From Proteles cristata cristata (lineage: Eukaryota; Chordata; Mammalia; Carnivora; Hyaenidae), in assembly GCA_017311185.1 (NCBI GenBank), contig JAESUZ010000980.1, positions 1,054,001-1,118,000 of the forward strand: 64,000 nt of DNA, written 5' to 3'. Position numbers and translations under genes: made by a program. Below the pieces are notes generated by a model, which searched no databases, had not been told where the DNA came from, and saw only the letters and a list, made by a program, of their open reading frames with translations. This document shows, piece by piece, positions 12,011 through 23,519 of the stretch; the stretch's first letter is position 1, and the number at the start of each line of letters is the position of its first letter.

Positions 12011-12615
12011 TTAGTCATTATAGCTCATGATAATTTTTTTTCTGGTAGAAACCAGTTAGCAGGACCAATTACCTTCTTTCATTGCTTCTGAGCTTAGGAT
12101 GCTAAAAGCAGGGGTTTGCATATTGTGTCGGCAGGAGAACACATATATAGGTCCTTTAAAATATATTGATAGAACAATGTAAAAAGAGGATGGATGGTGG
12201 AGAACGGATTATATGAAGTTAATGAAAGGAAGTGATGAGGAAGAAAAGAATAGCACAACTTGTAGATGTTCGGTTCTATCCAGAAGAAGACAATCAGGAA
12301 AATATATTCAGGAGACAGCAGGTGTGGTTAAAATTTTGCTCATGAAAAAGAAAACTTCTTGTTTTTGAAAGACCAAAACCAAATATTATTTGAACTTCTA
12401 TTCAATCCTCTTCCTACTCTGACTCTGTTCTTGCTGACAAATTGGGAAGACATTTTCTTAGCAATCTCTCCAGACACTTTCTACTCGCCCATTATCATCA
12501 CTGCTCTATAGTTCCCTCTCCCAATAGTTGTGAGTTACTTAAAGTCAAGACCCTAGCTTTATCTATCTTTCTTTTTCTTTGCCAGAGAATCATAATTTAT
12601 TTAAATAAATATGTA
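12011..12615. other. Unique DNA, no gene seen
   Basis: No repeat or gene recognised. A 66-codon frame at 12442-12642 runs into the next SINE. Confidence 0.4.
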
Positions 12616-12860
12616 GAATTTTGGTCATTCTTATTTTTTTAATGTTTATTTATTTTTGAGAGACAGAGAGACAGAGCATGAGCAGGGGTGGGGAGGCAGA
12701 GAGAGAGAGAGACACGGAATCTGAAACAGGCTCCAGGCTCCGAGCTGCCAGCACAGAGTCTGACGCGGGGCTCGAACTCACAAACCTCGAGATCATGACC
12801 TGAGCCGAAGTCAGACACTTAAGTGACTGAGCCACCCAGGTGTCCTGAATTTTGGTCATT
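12616..12860 (-). mobile_element. CAN-SINE, antisense
   Basis: A full-length element (about 12630-12846) has the antisense tail 'aatgtttatttatttttgag', GA tract, B-box complement 'ggggctcgaactc' and head 'gagccacccaggtgtcc'. It is flanked by a perfect 14-bp duplication 'gaattttggtcatt'. Confidence 0.95.
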
Positions 12861-13949
12861 TTTAGAGAAATATTCTTTTTTTGTGTTAGGTAAATGGGGT
12901 CTGGCCCCATTTATATGAAAATTTACATGGAACACTAGAATGCTAACAAATTCTATTGGCTTCAAGTTAACAGTAAGCAGTGGTGCATAGGGAATTTGGT
13001 CAATAGTATTATAATAGCACTGTGTGGTGACAGATGGAAGCTAAACTTCTGGTGAGCACAGCATAATCTATAGACTTGCTGAGTCAGCCTGTTGCATGCC
13101 TGAACTAGTATAACATTGTGTGTTAACTATACTAAATAAAAAAGAAATTTAAGTAACCAGTGATAATACAATAAGTTGAGAAAAACAGAAGATCTACTTA
13201 CTAAATATAACTGGGAAAGTTCTAGAAATATTCAAAAATTGTTTTTGTAATTTTCTAAGAACCCATCATAGAAAAATAGAAATAGAGAGTCAAATGAGAA
13301 TAAAGAAAAAATTATATTCTGAAAGATGTTCATTGAAAAATTATCTTTAGTAATGAGAGTTGTAAACATACCAAATTTCAACAAAAGGAAAAATTGTTAA
13401 TTATTCCACATTAACTCAACGAGACATTTATACAGTCACTAAAATAATACTTACAAAGATTTTACAGGCACATAAGTTATTATAAAATTTAAAAGGAAAA
13501 AAGCGAACTGATAATTGCAAATGCTGTGCAATTGCAATTATGCTAAATATACATACACTAAATGGAGAAACGAATGGAACGAAATATTATTATAGTCATG
13601 GTTTTAGGATGGTAGGATTATGGCTGTTTTTAATTTTTAAAAATTATCTTTAATGTTATAGTATTCAAAATAAAGACAGAAAAATTTGAGTTTTTTTTTA
13701 TATCTTGAGAATTTAATATGTTGAACAAAAAAAGCAGTTCTCTATAAAACAGCTTACTATATAATTCATGTATTCACATTCCTTAAGTATTTAGTACCAC
13801 CTACTGTGTCCCTTAAGCATTTCTGTTTTTTTTTTTAAAATACCAGTCCTGTCTTGAAACAAAAGAAAACTTATAATTACGTACGTCAGAAGTCCAATAC
13901 CCAATACTCAATACCTCAGCTCAACATAACCCAGGGCTTCATAAAATTA
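12861..13949. other. AT-rich unique DNA, no gene seen
   Basis: Very AT-rich sequence without long open frames. The A-rich segment 13110-13600 might be old L1 3' sequence but is not clear enough to call. Confidence 0.35.
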
Positions 13950-14119
13950 ATGATATATATATATTAAATTTATATATGTATATTAAATTTATATTTTAAT
14001 TAAATATATATAAATATACATTTAACATATATAATATATAATATAAATATTAAACATATTTATATTTTAATTAAATATAAATTTAATATACATATATAAA
14101 TTTAATATATATATATCAT
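13950..14119. repeat. AT-rich inverted repeat (hairpin/cruciform)
   Basis: The left arm 13950-13996 is the exact reverse complement of the right arm 14073-14119: 47 nt without mismatch, with about 76 bp of partly self-complementary AT sequence between. The pairing resumes for about seven bases inside the arms after a one-base bulge. Each arm also has the unit 'atattaaatttatat' twice. Confidence 0.95.
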
Positions 14120-15133
14120 ATATATAGTCAGTATCCAATTGAAATGTGTTGTGGTGGCAGTGACCACACCAGGCAGCTGCTGTCATTATCACTGACGTTT
14201 TTAGCAGAGGCGCCAAGGATTAGAACAGTTGGAGAGAATTAAGTGTATCGATCTCTGAAAACAGTGCCCCTAAATGAAGGTTTATGGCAAGGTCTGGGTT
14301 AAGTAGCAAGTGCCCGGCGGTTATAAATAGTGCACCCTGAGGCAGTACCTAATGGACCAGATTGTAACATTAAAAAGCCAACGATGGCAATTTGGGAATG
14401 TGGTAGAGCAGAGACTCTTGTAAATACAGTTAAAGGATGACCACTCATCTGAAAGCAGCCCTCTGGCACCAAAGACTAATTTGACCTTCAAGACCATTTC
14501 AATGCTAGTATTTTCCCCTAAAAAATATCGTTTATAAATGTTGAGGCATCCACCAAGTCTGTAAGCCAGTCAAAACTTCAAGCAAAAAGCAGACTGTGTC
14601 CATCTTTAAACGCTTTCATAATCATGAAAGAACAAATGTTTGGAAAATTCTTTTACAAGGCAAGATAAAAAAATTTAAAAGTGAAAAATTGGAAGTGAAA
14701 GATTAGGTTATAGTATTTGAGTTCTATGTCTAAACTGGACTCAGAGGTCTAGGGAATGGATAATTTATTGGTCTCTATTTTGTGACTTTCCTCTAATTAT
14801 ACAGAAACAATGTCCACGGGTAGTTTGATGGTGGCGGCAGTGACGTGTACGTGCCTGTGATTTTGTAGGCGGGACCTATCTAGACTGCAGAGGGACCCGC
14901 ACTACAGTTTTGCCCCTACAAGAGCCAGATTCTCCTTCCTAACTGCCAGGTCACACTTTTTCACATTTACAACAAATTTCAAGACTTCAGCCCCTCCTCA
15001 GACCAATCCCTCCCTTTGCTCTTCACATCACCTGCTGTAATAATTGCTGGCACTGCCAAGCTTTTACTTATTAGGAGGAAACCTTGGTTTGTACCCGTGG
15101 AGAGGAAAGAGTAACAAATGTGCTTTTAAAAAA

Positions 15134-15152
15134 GCTGGGGGCGGGGGGCGGG
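15134..15152 (+). promoter_or_regulatory. GC-box / G-run
   Basis: The run ctgggggcggggggcggg contains two overlapping GGGGCGGGG-like KLF/SP1 matches and three G-runs. It could bind SP/KLF factors or fold as a quadruplex if a run is shared. It lies in otherwise AT-rich DNA. Confidence 0.35.
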
Positions 15153-16210
15153 AATTAGAATCCTCCGAGCATCCTGGAAAGTAAGGCACTTGGAGATACA
15201 TTGTCCCCGAATCATTGCAGGACTAGCCTAATTATAAAGACATCGAGGACCTGGGGGCAGCCGTGGGCCTCCTTCTCAAGAGCAGCGGGAGCCTTTGGCT
15301 GCGACAGCCCTGTGTGGTCTTGTGGTTCAAAAGGGAGGATAAAAACAATACGTGTGGGAATCTGTGGAAAGAGTGAGCTTTTAGGACTTTGTCTTTGAAC
15401 ACTTAGAGTAAGGACAAGACTCACATGGCAACCAAATGTATTTTCCCTGCTTAACTACCGCTTTTCAGCCTGATCGGCACCTACTGTCTTAATTAGGGAC
15501 CTCGCTCCATACAGAAAAGATGGCACAGCAGTGCCGCTTCATGTTTATATATTCTGCACAGTCCCCTTTGGGTTGTAAGAGCTGTTTTTGATACTAAAAC
15601 TGATTTGTATCTCTTTTTTCTCCTTAACCTTGGCTCTACAGTCTGTTAGATGTCTGTGGCGGTGCTCACCTCACCAGAGGGGCCATACCTCACTAGCCAG
15701 ACAACACTTTAGAATAGCTGCACCAGGAATGAAAACAAGTGGGATTTAGCGCTCACACCATGACCCTATAAAACCCGACAGCCAGATGGTCAAGCACATT
15801 CTAATGACTGCAGCTAAACACAAAAGGGGGAAAATGTATATGTATAAAAGTGTGAGGGAGACTCTTCCATTCAAATTTTTAAAGGTGCAGCTGGCCAAAC
15901 TCCTCAAAACCTATAAAAACACCGCATGGTAAAAATTCCCCTCTTTGTAATAAGATCAACCTTTGCGACCAGTTCTTCCAGAAGAAAAGGAAGGGAATGA
16001 ACATGTTTTTGCTGCCCGTTTGTTCTGATTTGAAATATCTTGGCACATACTTGACAGCTCTGGCTGTTGTTGGCTTTTGGGCCCTACTCTTGTTTTAATC
16101 CCTCCTGCCTGCCTTTCAGTGTTTTGCCAGGAAAAGCACTAGTAATTTCCAATTGCACAAGAGAGAATGCCTGGCCACTGGTATGGGTGCAGCGGGTGCA
16201 GTGTACCCAT

Positions 16211-16239
16211 TGACCCTTTGACCTTTGCGGATTGCATCA
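16211..16239. promoter_or_regulatory. Putative nuclear-receptor DR2 plus C/EBP-ATF site
   Basis: On the minus strand the sequence reads AGGTCA-AA-GGGTCA, a direct repeat of nuclear-receptor half-sites spaced by two. Next to it is TGATGCAAT (complement ATTGCATCA at 16231-16239), the C/EBP-ATF composite consensus. Motif matches of this length occur by chance, so the pairing is suggestive only. Confidence 0.3.
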
Positions 16240-16963
16240 CCTTTCAGAGTTGACAGTAGTTCAGAAAGCAGCAGAGAGACTGGGTTCAGTGCTCATAAAG
16301 AATGAACTGTGCCAGTTTAGAGTTATCCAAATAGTTTAAAAGTGAGCTGTTCTCCTTTAGCAATAGGTGTTACACATGTTATCATGAGAAAGCTGTGAGG
16401 GTTCTAAGCAGAGGCGAAGCCTTAGTTAATCATCTCTGTAAAAGCTAAATGATAATGGCAGAAAACAAGAGAGGGCTAAATATAAGGGAAGGCAAGGGTA
16501 AAGGGTATCTCTATGAGTTCAACATTTTATTCATCCAAAGTAATTCAAGGGGTTCCCGTGCTTTAAGAGGAAGCACAGTACGATCCACTTCAGGCATTAA
16601 TAAATGAGAATAAAGCCCTCTTTCACAATAAAATTCATAGGTGTTTTAAATTAATGTTTCAGAAATGACTTGAGTATTATAAATACGACATAGTGACTAG
16701 ACATTGTGATGGTGTGTTTTTGAAGACTATATTTATACATTTATATCTGCTCCTATGAGCTAAGAGGCCCAGGTGGGAAAGAAGAAATAAACAGTCAGTC
16801 CCGGAGGGAGAGAGGAATAGAATAAATAGCAAACTATTCGATGGAAGTTCCCATGAATGACCTGGTCGGTCATAGTAAAACGTCTTATCACCCTCGGCAA
16901 GGACTATCTTAGATTTCCTATTTTTTCTTTGAACTGACTTGAGGAAAGCTTCCTTCTTACATG

Positions 16964-17203
16964 GATACTTATTTAAAAATTTTTTTTTACATTTATTTAT
17001 TTTTGAGACATAGGGACAGAGCACAAGTGGGGGAGGGGCAGAGAGAGAATGAAGCACAGAATCCGAAGCAGGCTCCAGGCTCTGAGCTGTCAGCACAGAG
17101 CCCGACGCAGGGCTCAAGCCGACAAACCGTGAGATCATGACCTGATCCAAAGTCGGACACTTATCCGACTGAGCCACTCAGGCGTCCCAGGTACTTATTT
17201 AAA
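16964..17203 (-). mobile_element. CAN-SINE, antisense
   Basis: An element at about 16978-17188 has antisense tail, GA tract, altered B box (ggctcaagccgac on this strand) and head 'gagccactcaggcgtcc'. It is flanked by 'gatacttatttaaa' and 'ggtacttatttaaa'. The 166-codon antisense open frame at 16677-17177 begins in this SINE and is not considered a gene. Confidence 0.93.
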
Positions 17204-17404
17204 CATGCACCTGAACCAGTTTCTAGAAAACCAGAAGTAGGCAGATGCTTCTCTGACTCTGATGGTGGTGACTCCCTTACTGACCATTAAGCCATCCTAT
17301 TATAGCTGCTTGGATCTGCCCTATTGTCATGGTGGTCATCATTTTGCCTACCCCTTCATCTCTCCCTCCATTTGTATAAGTTGACATTGTGAATGATGAC
17401 TTTT

Positions 17405-17640
17405 AAAGGCAGTAGAGTGTGGAAATGAAGAGCACAAATCTGGAGCCAGATTTTCCTGGTTCCAATTCTTATTCTACTCATTACTAGCTGTGTGACCGTG
17501 GGACAATTATTTAATCTCCCTTTGTGTTAGGTTTCTTGTCTTACAAGGATTGTGTAGCTGGACCTACTTTAGGATCATTGTGAGGATTCAATGACAATTA
17601 TGAAAGTAGCACACTGTAATAACTATATGTCTGCTCACTT
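17405..17640 (+). repeat. MIR SINE, sense, near complete
   Basis: It shows 'gcacaaatctggagccagat', then 'actagctgtgtgaccgtggg', then 'atcattgtgaggattcaatg', in the order of the MIR consensus including the conserved core. It is diverged but nearly full length. Confidence 0.85.
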
Positions 17641-18656
17641 TTATTTTTCTTCAAATGACTTGGTAGGCTGTATTTCCAGATCGTGGATAGAATATATCAT
17701 GGCATTGCTAAGAGAAGCATAATCTTTGGACAGTGGAAAAGGAAAGAAGGAAAAGTGAAGGGTAGATCTGTACCTTGCCAAAGAGACGATTCCATTTTAC
17801 TTTGTGCTGAACCAACCTCATCCACAATATTCCTTACTTCTCCAAGTCGTGAAAAATATTAATTACAGCGTTTAAGAGATGGAATAGATGCCTTTACATA
17901 CAGTGTATATTTTACTTTTAGAAAGGGGAGGATAGGTGAAAATTGTTTATGCTTACATAGAACTTTTATTTCAATTTTAAATAAGGTATTAGTATGTACA
18001 TACATGCATCAAAGCTCAGCAAAATGATACTTTGCAATCAAACTGGAATTTGACATGGAGAATTTATTTGTCTCCAAAAATGTTATGGGAAGCTGGAAGC
18101 ATGTAGGCAAGGAGCAAGAATGGCAATATTTGTTTACATCAGGAATCTGATTTTTTGTAGAAAATATTTCAGAGTTTTGAAAAATCTCCTGAGGCACACT
18201 TATTGAAGGATTTTTAAAATTTCAATGCTAGAAATAAATGACCTAGAACCATAGCCAAATTAATTTCTTGAGCAAAGGAGCATAAAAGGATATATGGAAG
18301 CTTTAGTGTCTCATGAGGGGAAAAAGGTAGAATAATTGTAAATCACAGATAACCAATCAAAGCAACTGGTGATTTGTTGTGATACCTGCTGGTGCCTCTG
18401 GTGGAAACTGACTTAAAACATCGCAAACAGAAGTGTAACTAAGATGGTATGAAGTAGAATTCTGAGACTTGGCAAGAAAACATGAGAAAACAAGAAAAGA
18501 AACGAATAACTAAAACATCCATGAAAACCCATGATCACTTTAATACCTTAAAAGTATTTCAGTCAATGAATGACCTTTAACTTTGGCCCACATTTAGGAA
18601 CTCAGCTTTCAAACAGAGGATCAAATGTCCCATATCTATTATGTAGTCTGCTAATT
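17641..18656. other. Unique AT-rich DNA, no gene seen
   Basis: No repeat or exon recognised in about 1 kb. Confidence 0.4.
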
Positions 18657-18856
18657 GAAACTAATGTGGCCAAGGGGCACCTGAGCAGCTCAATCGGTTA
18701 AGCTTCTGACCCTTGTTTTTGGCTCAGGTCATGATCTAACAGTTTCATGAGTTCAAACCCTAGGTCGGACTCTGCTGGCAGCATGGAGCCTGCTTGGGAT
18801 TCTCACTCTCCCTCTCTCTCTTCCCCTTCCCCACTTGCACTGTTGGTGTCTCTCTC

Positions 18857-18911
<55 letters not shown>

Positions 18912-18947
18912 ACAAACTTAAAAAAAAAAAAGACACTAATGTGACCA
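18657..18947 (+). mobile_element. Older CAN-SINE, sense, with (TAAA)n tail
   Basis: An element at about 18674-18930 has the diverged head 'gggcacctgagcagctcaat', a 'cttgtttttggctcaggtca' middle and a tail that expanded to about 14 TAAA units. Flanks 'actaatgtggccaa' and 'actaatgtgaccaa' form an imperfect target duplication. Confidence 0.92.
18857..18912 (+). repeat. (TAAA)14 microsatellite
   Basis: An uninterrupted tetranucleotide array within the SINE tail. The Tyr/Phe/Leu/Ile-rich antisense open frames at 18803-19056 arise from it. Confidence 0.97.
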
Positions 18948-19429
18948 AAATAAATACAAATAAATGCTGTGGGGAAAAAATGGTTTCTGACATCAAAACT
19001 ATGGAGAAAATATATATGCATACTGGTTTCTGTCTTTTTGTTTTTTCAAAATACAAAATGCAATTATAAAATATAGGATACCCATTTACAGAGCAGACCC
19101 ATTATTTGCATGCTTGCTCTCAGATCCACTCTTCACCTTTCTAGTTCTTTCATTTGTGTGGGAGGCACTGACATTTCTTACGGTTTTCTCTGTGTTTTCT
19201 GATTTCCTGATAATTTTGGCCAATAGGAGGCATGGAGACAAGATTGGAAGAGAGGTCAAGGTGGAGATTCAAGGTCCCTCTTCGCTGGTCAGTCCGTTCC
19301 TCACCCCTCTCTTCAATGATTCCAGCTTTCTCTCTTCAGATACCCATTCTTTCATATGATTTCATCTTTTGCATTGCATCTATCTTTTTCTTTTAAAAAG
19401 ACTTACTTTCCTTCTCCAAATTTCTTATT
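18948..19429. other. Unique DNA, no gene seen
   Basis: An 81-codon open frame at 19114-19359 has no recognisable domain. No repeat was identified. Confidence 0.35.
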
Positions 19430-19690
19430 TATTCTTTGGTTTATCTTTAAGATTCAGATCAAGTATTCTTTCTCCTCTGAAGCTTTCTTCAGGCCCATTA
19501 GATGGAATTACTCTCTTCTGTGACCTTGTAGCCTTATCCAGTTGCCTTCTTTAGATCTTATCCTATTTTACTTTTTTATTTGTAATTATTTGTTTTACAC
19601 ATGTCTTTTCCATAGACTGTGAGATTTTCAAAGTCAGGGCCCCTGGGTTATTTATGTTGGTATGCCTGGTACAAAAGCAATGTCTTGGAC
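19430..19690 (+). repeat. L2 LINE 3' fragment
   Basis: 'aagattcagatcaagtattc', then 'ctgaagctttcttcaggccc', then 'agactgtgagattttcaaag' follow the L2 3' end order. Highly diverged. Confidence 0.6.
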
Positions 19691-20459
19691 AAAAACAATG
19701 CCTTACAAGCAATATTTGTAAAAGAAAATCACAAGAAAGAAAGGAAGAGGAAAAATAAAGGGAAAAATATATACAATCTAAATATCTTAGAAAGAGAATG
19801 ATTAAACTCTGAGTCTAGAGATACCTTTTTAAGAAGTGAAAGAGAAAAGATAGTTAATCTTCTATTAATGGGGAATAATTCCAACTTCCTAGAGATCCTT
19901 ACTGAAATGTGAAATGTATGTAAGCAAAATAAAACTTTAAGCTTGTTAGTCACAGGTTTGACAGTTAAGGACTGTGCAAAGGTGAGATATTGAGAAATTT
20001 AAGTAAGGTCTTGAAAAAGCATTAAGAATCATTAAATTACATTTACTTCCCTTCCTTCCTTCCTCCCTCCCTTCGTTTTATTTATTTTAACTTTTTTCTT
20101 TTTCTAAAGAGTGGAGAAAAGCATCTTGAGGAAAAGAGCATTGGATAGACTATAAATTTCTAGGACCCACAACCACTGGAAGTTCCACAAAAGCAAATGC
20201 TAAACTTGTTGAACACACCTGTTTTTCATGTGCAAATCTGTAGGACTCTGGTTAGACTAAATTACACAGCAGGAAGTAAACTTCTGTCACCACTGAAAAA
20301 TAAATATAAAAAGGTTGGAGAAAGTCTCAAGCTTGTTTTCCAGTTTATAAACAGGGATGTTGAACTTGGAGTGTTTAAAATAATATCCAGTTCTGCCAAT
20401 TATCTCCCAGGTCATTTGAAAAACTGAAAACACCTATAAGCAAACTTGGGCTTGTTTTT
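19691..20459. other. Unique DNA with a short CCTT run
   Basis: Only a short polypyrimidine CCTT/CCTC run at 20049-20075 stands out. Short open frames carry no recognisable motif. Confidence 0.4.
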
Positions 20460-20715
20460 GAAGCTTTGCACTGCAATTTTCTCAGTCTATAATTCCCTTC
20501 ACATAGAACTTCCTAAGGTTGCTTATTCATCTCATTCAAATTTTAAATTGCATATCATCTCCTTCCACAGTTGTTTCTGTTAAACAGCTTAATAATAAGC
20601 CACAACTCTCAGATCTACTTCCACAGTTCCTTCTGACCTGACAACGTAAGGCTTTGTATACCATCCATCATGAGCTCCAAGAGAGAGGAATCCTGATCTG
20701 CCCAGCATGGCCCCT
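20460..20715 (+). repeat. L2 LINE 3' fragment
   Basis: 'cacatagaacttcctaaggt', 'ctcattcaaattttaaattg' and 'atgagctccaagagagagga' occur in the order of the L2 3' end. Diverged and non-coding. Confidence 0.55.
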
Positions 20716-21945
20716 TATATAATAAAACTAAAATTTATAAAACAAATTAAAAATGAGACTGAACAAGGTCACTGATTGTGTGATTTCCTCAGCTGCATGT
20801 TAGTAGATCTGGTTTATTTTTTAATTGGTCTAAATATTTCAGACAGGCTAAAGAAAAGAAGGAATGATATTAATTTTACATCATTCCTCTTAAAAATAAG
20901 AAGCATGTTGACAGATTTTAATCCCATATATCTGGAATAATTGCTCCTTCCTAATGTTCCATCAAGTGAATGTGTGGACAGAAATGGAATCTGTAATTTT
21001 ATTTTGGATAGAAAGCTGAAACTTACTTCTTTGTTTATAATTGCAGAGTAACATATGAGAAAAAAATCCGAAGGTCACAATAGATACATGTTTATTTTAT
21101 TATATATATTCTATGCATTCTATACAAGCAACTTGGATTTAGTTGTGAACCTCCTGCTTTGTGATTAAAGATATCAGAGATAATGGTTAGCCCGGAATGT
21201 AAATTTTCATATGCTTTTATGTCAAGAGAAAAGAAATGAGGTTTTTAGTTGAGTTTACAACATATTGGATTCTTTTTTTAGTGAAGTGTCAGGAAGCGGT
21301 GGACGTTCACTCTAAGGTAATAAAAGTTTTCTTTAACAGGCTGTCTATAATATTAAATCCTGAATTTGAGGAACCACTGTGTTAAGTGCCTAAAATATGC
21401 TCATTGATGGAATGAGTTTCCTGTGTGGAATAAATAATGTTTGATTAAATCCATTTTTTGCTTACAGGATAAAGTATTGTGTCTGACAAAATTAAATTTC
21501 CTCCCTAGCCCACACATTAGCATACTGTGGATTTTCCAAGCTGCCCTTATACGTGAAATAATATAAGCTGAAATGAGTGAAAGTAGAAGTTATTTTAGTA
21601 GCAATTCTCCAGTGCTTTCCAGAAGTTTTGATGGCAGATCTGCTCTTTAAGGCTAAAAAAAGTTGTTGATGATGACCCAGTGGGCTGTTATAACATCCTC
21701 TCTCAGACCAAAGAATGACCACAGAGAATTAAAAGATATCCAGAAGAAAATCTTTACTTTATTCTAATTTATCATATTTACAAGAGCAGCAAGAGACTGT
21801 GTTAGATTATTTCCTCTAAGAAGGGACCCATGAAGAAAGGTGCTATTAATGGAAGTCAATCAGGATCTAGATGTAGGGGAAAAGAAGAAAAGAGAGTGGT
21901 GGGACATATCGTTAAGAAATGCATGGAAAAAAATAACCTCATAAC
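20716..21945. other. Unique AT-rich DNA, no gene seen
   Basis: No repeat family or exon recognised in about 1.2 kb. A 76-codon antisense frame at 21492-21722 has no recognisable domain. Confidence 0.4.
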
Positions 21946-22062
21946 AGGGGCACCTGGGTGGCTCAGTTGGCTAAGTGTCCAACTTCGGCTGAGGTCATGA
22001 TCTCACCATTCGTGGGTATGAGCCCCTCACTGGGTTCTGTGCAGGCAGCACAGATTGCAGGA
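21946..22062 (+). mobile_element. CAN-SINE head only, 3' truncated
   Basis: The tRNA-related half is present ('ggggcacctgggtggctcag' through 'gggttctgtgcaggcagcac'). The CT tract and A-rich tail are missing. SINEs normally truncate at the 5' end, so this points to a later deletion rather than an incomplete insertion. Confidence 0.9.
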
Positions 22063-22149
22063 GGTGGACATAGAACAAAATTGCATATTTGTGTTTTCGC
22101 CATATTTAATTTTAGGCAGTGATACAGCCATTTTCTGAAAGCCTAGATT

Positions 22150-23275
22150 TTAAAATTAGGTTTATTGAGGCTAAATGCCTATGGAGTAAAATTCAATCTT
22201 TTTGTGTGTTCATTTTTATTAATTTAGACAAATGATCACAATTATGTTACCATCATTATAATCAAGTATAGAACAATTCTCACCATTCCAAAAAGACCCC
22301 TTTGAAGTCAATTCTTTCTAGAGTGTCACATAAACTTAATTACGGATTGTGCAGCTTTCAGAGTCTGGTTTCTTACATTTATTATAATGCACTTGGTGGA
22401 CATTATGCACTTGGATGTATCAGTAGTTCATTGCCTCTGGTGTTGAGATAGGCTGTATTCCACTGTAGGACTCTGCCACAATTTGTTATCCACTCACCAG
22501 TCAATAGACAATTGGGGTGTTTCCAATAAGTAAAACTGCTGTGCACAGTTGCATACAGAATTTATTTTGACATATGGTTTTGTTTCTTTTGAGTAAATAC
22601 CCAGGTATCAGGCTTTTGGTTATATATGATATATTATATTGGTTATATATGATAAGTATATGCCTCACTTTGTAAGAAACTATCAAATTGTTTTCCAAAG
22701 TGGCGATCCTATTTTACATTCCCATCAACAACGTATGTGAGTTCCAGTTGCTCCATATTCTCATCTTCCTTTGATATTTTCAGATTTTATTGTTATTGAC
22801 ATTGTTATTCTAGCCATTCAAGAGGTGTCTTGGTAACTCATTGTTATTTTAGTTTTCACATCCCTAATGACACGATGAGTATTTTTTTTGTTTATCTTTG
22901 TGTGTGTTTATTTGAAGCATCTGTTCAAATCTCATGTCCAGTTCTCTTTTCTGTATTTCCTCATTGATATATAATAATTCTTTATGTATCCTAGATACTA
23001 ATCCTTTATGTTTTATTTATGTGTTTTGCAAACATTGTTCCTGGTCTGTGGTTTGTCTCTTCAGCTTAATAGTGTCTTTCAAAGATCAGAAGATTTGATT
23101 TTGATGAAGTCTACCTTAGCACTGTTTTCTTTCATGTGTCTTATTTTTGTTTCACATATAAGAAATCTTTGTCTCACCTAATGGGACAAAAATTTTCTAT
23201 GCTTTCTTCTAGAAGTTTCAGTCTTAGGTTTTACCTTTCGGAATATAATCCATTTGAATTAATTTTCTGTGTATA
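22150..23275 (-). mobile_element. L1M-type LINE 3' end, antisense
   Basis: The minus strand carries an old L1 ORF2 C-terminus and 3' UTR. Marker segments on the plus strand are 'aattggggtgtttccaataa', 'gtggcgatcctattttacat', 'gttccagttgctccatattc' and 'tttgatgaagtct'-like sequence at 23099-23110. It is 5' truncated, has many stops and retains no coding function. Confidence 0.8.
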
Positions 23276-23519
23276 GTACAAGCTTATGCCTCATGGTTTG
23301 TGTGGCTACAGAGACTCCAGGCTCCTCTCCAGGGATTATCAAGGTTTCAAAGAATCCATGGGTTGTGAAGAACACAAAGTATTTGTAAAAAATGTAAATA
23401 TGCTCCCTGATATGCAAAATTCTCAAGTGGCTACAAAGTGGCAGATTCAGATAGCTGTGTAACTGATGCATGGGGAATTAGATATATTCTGTTAACACAG
23501 ATCCTAATTTCTCTTTTTT

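Larger units (their letters stand above)
14120..16960. promoter_or_regulatory. Candidate conserved regulatory block (unique, repeat-free)
   Basis: About 2.8 kb without recognisable transposons, more GC-rich than its surroundings. It carries motif-like sequences: a MEF2-type TTATAAATAG at 14321-14330, a GC-box/G-run at 15134-15152, three TATAAAA motifs (15767, 15843, 15912), and a nuclear-receptor-type repeat followed by an ATF4/C-EBP-type site at 16211-16239. Both strands have open frames of 65 and 70 codons at 15201-15424, which cancel as coding evidence. Enhancer or promoter function is inferred from composition and repeat absence only. Confidence 0.3.

Noticed and set aside
10092..12910. 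Open frames containing VAQSVKxxTSxQVMISRF-like peptides
   Set aside because: The shared peptide is the translation of the CAN-SINE head and B-box region, not a protein family.
16677..17177. 166-codon antisense open frame, the longest in the window
   Set aside because: Its first third is antisense CAN-SINE sequence, which recurs in many other open frames here (MAQSxKxxTxxQVMISxF type). The rest shows no domain.
18803..19056. FIYLFIYLFIYL repeat protein resembling a membrane segment
   Set aside because: It is the antisense translation of the (TAAA)n SINE tail.
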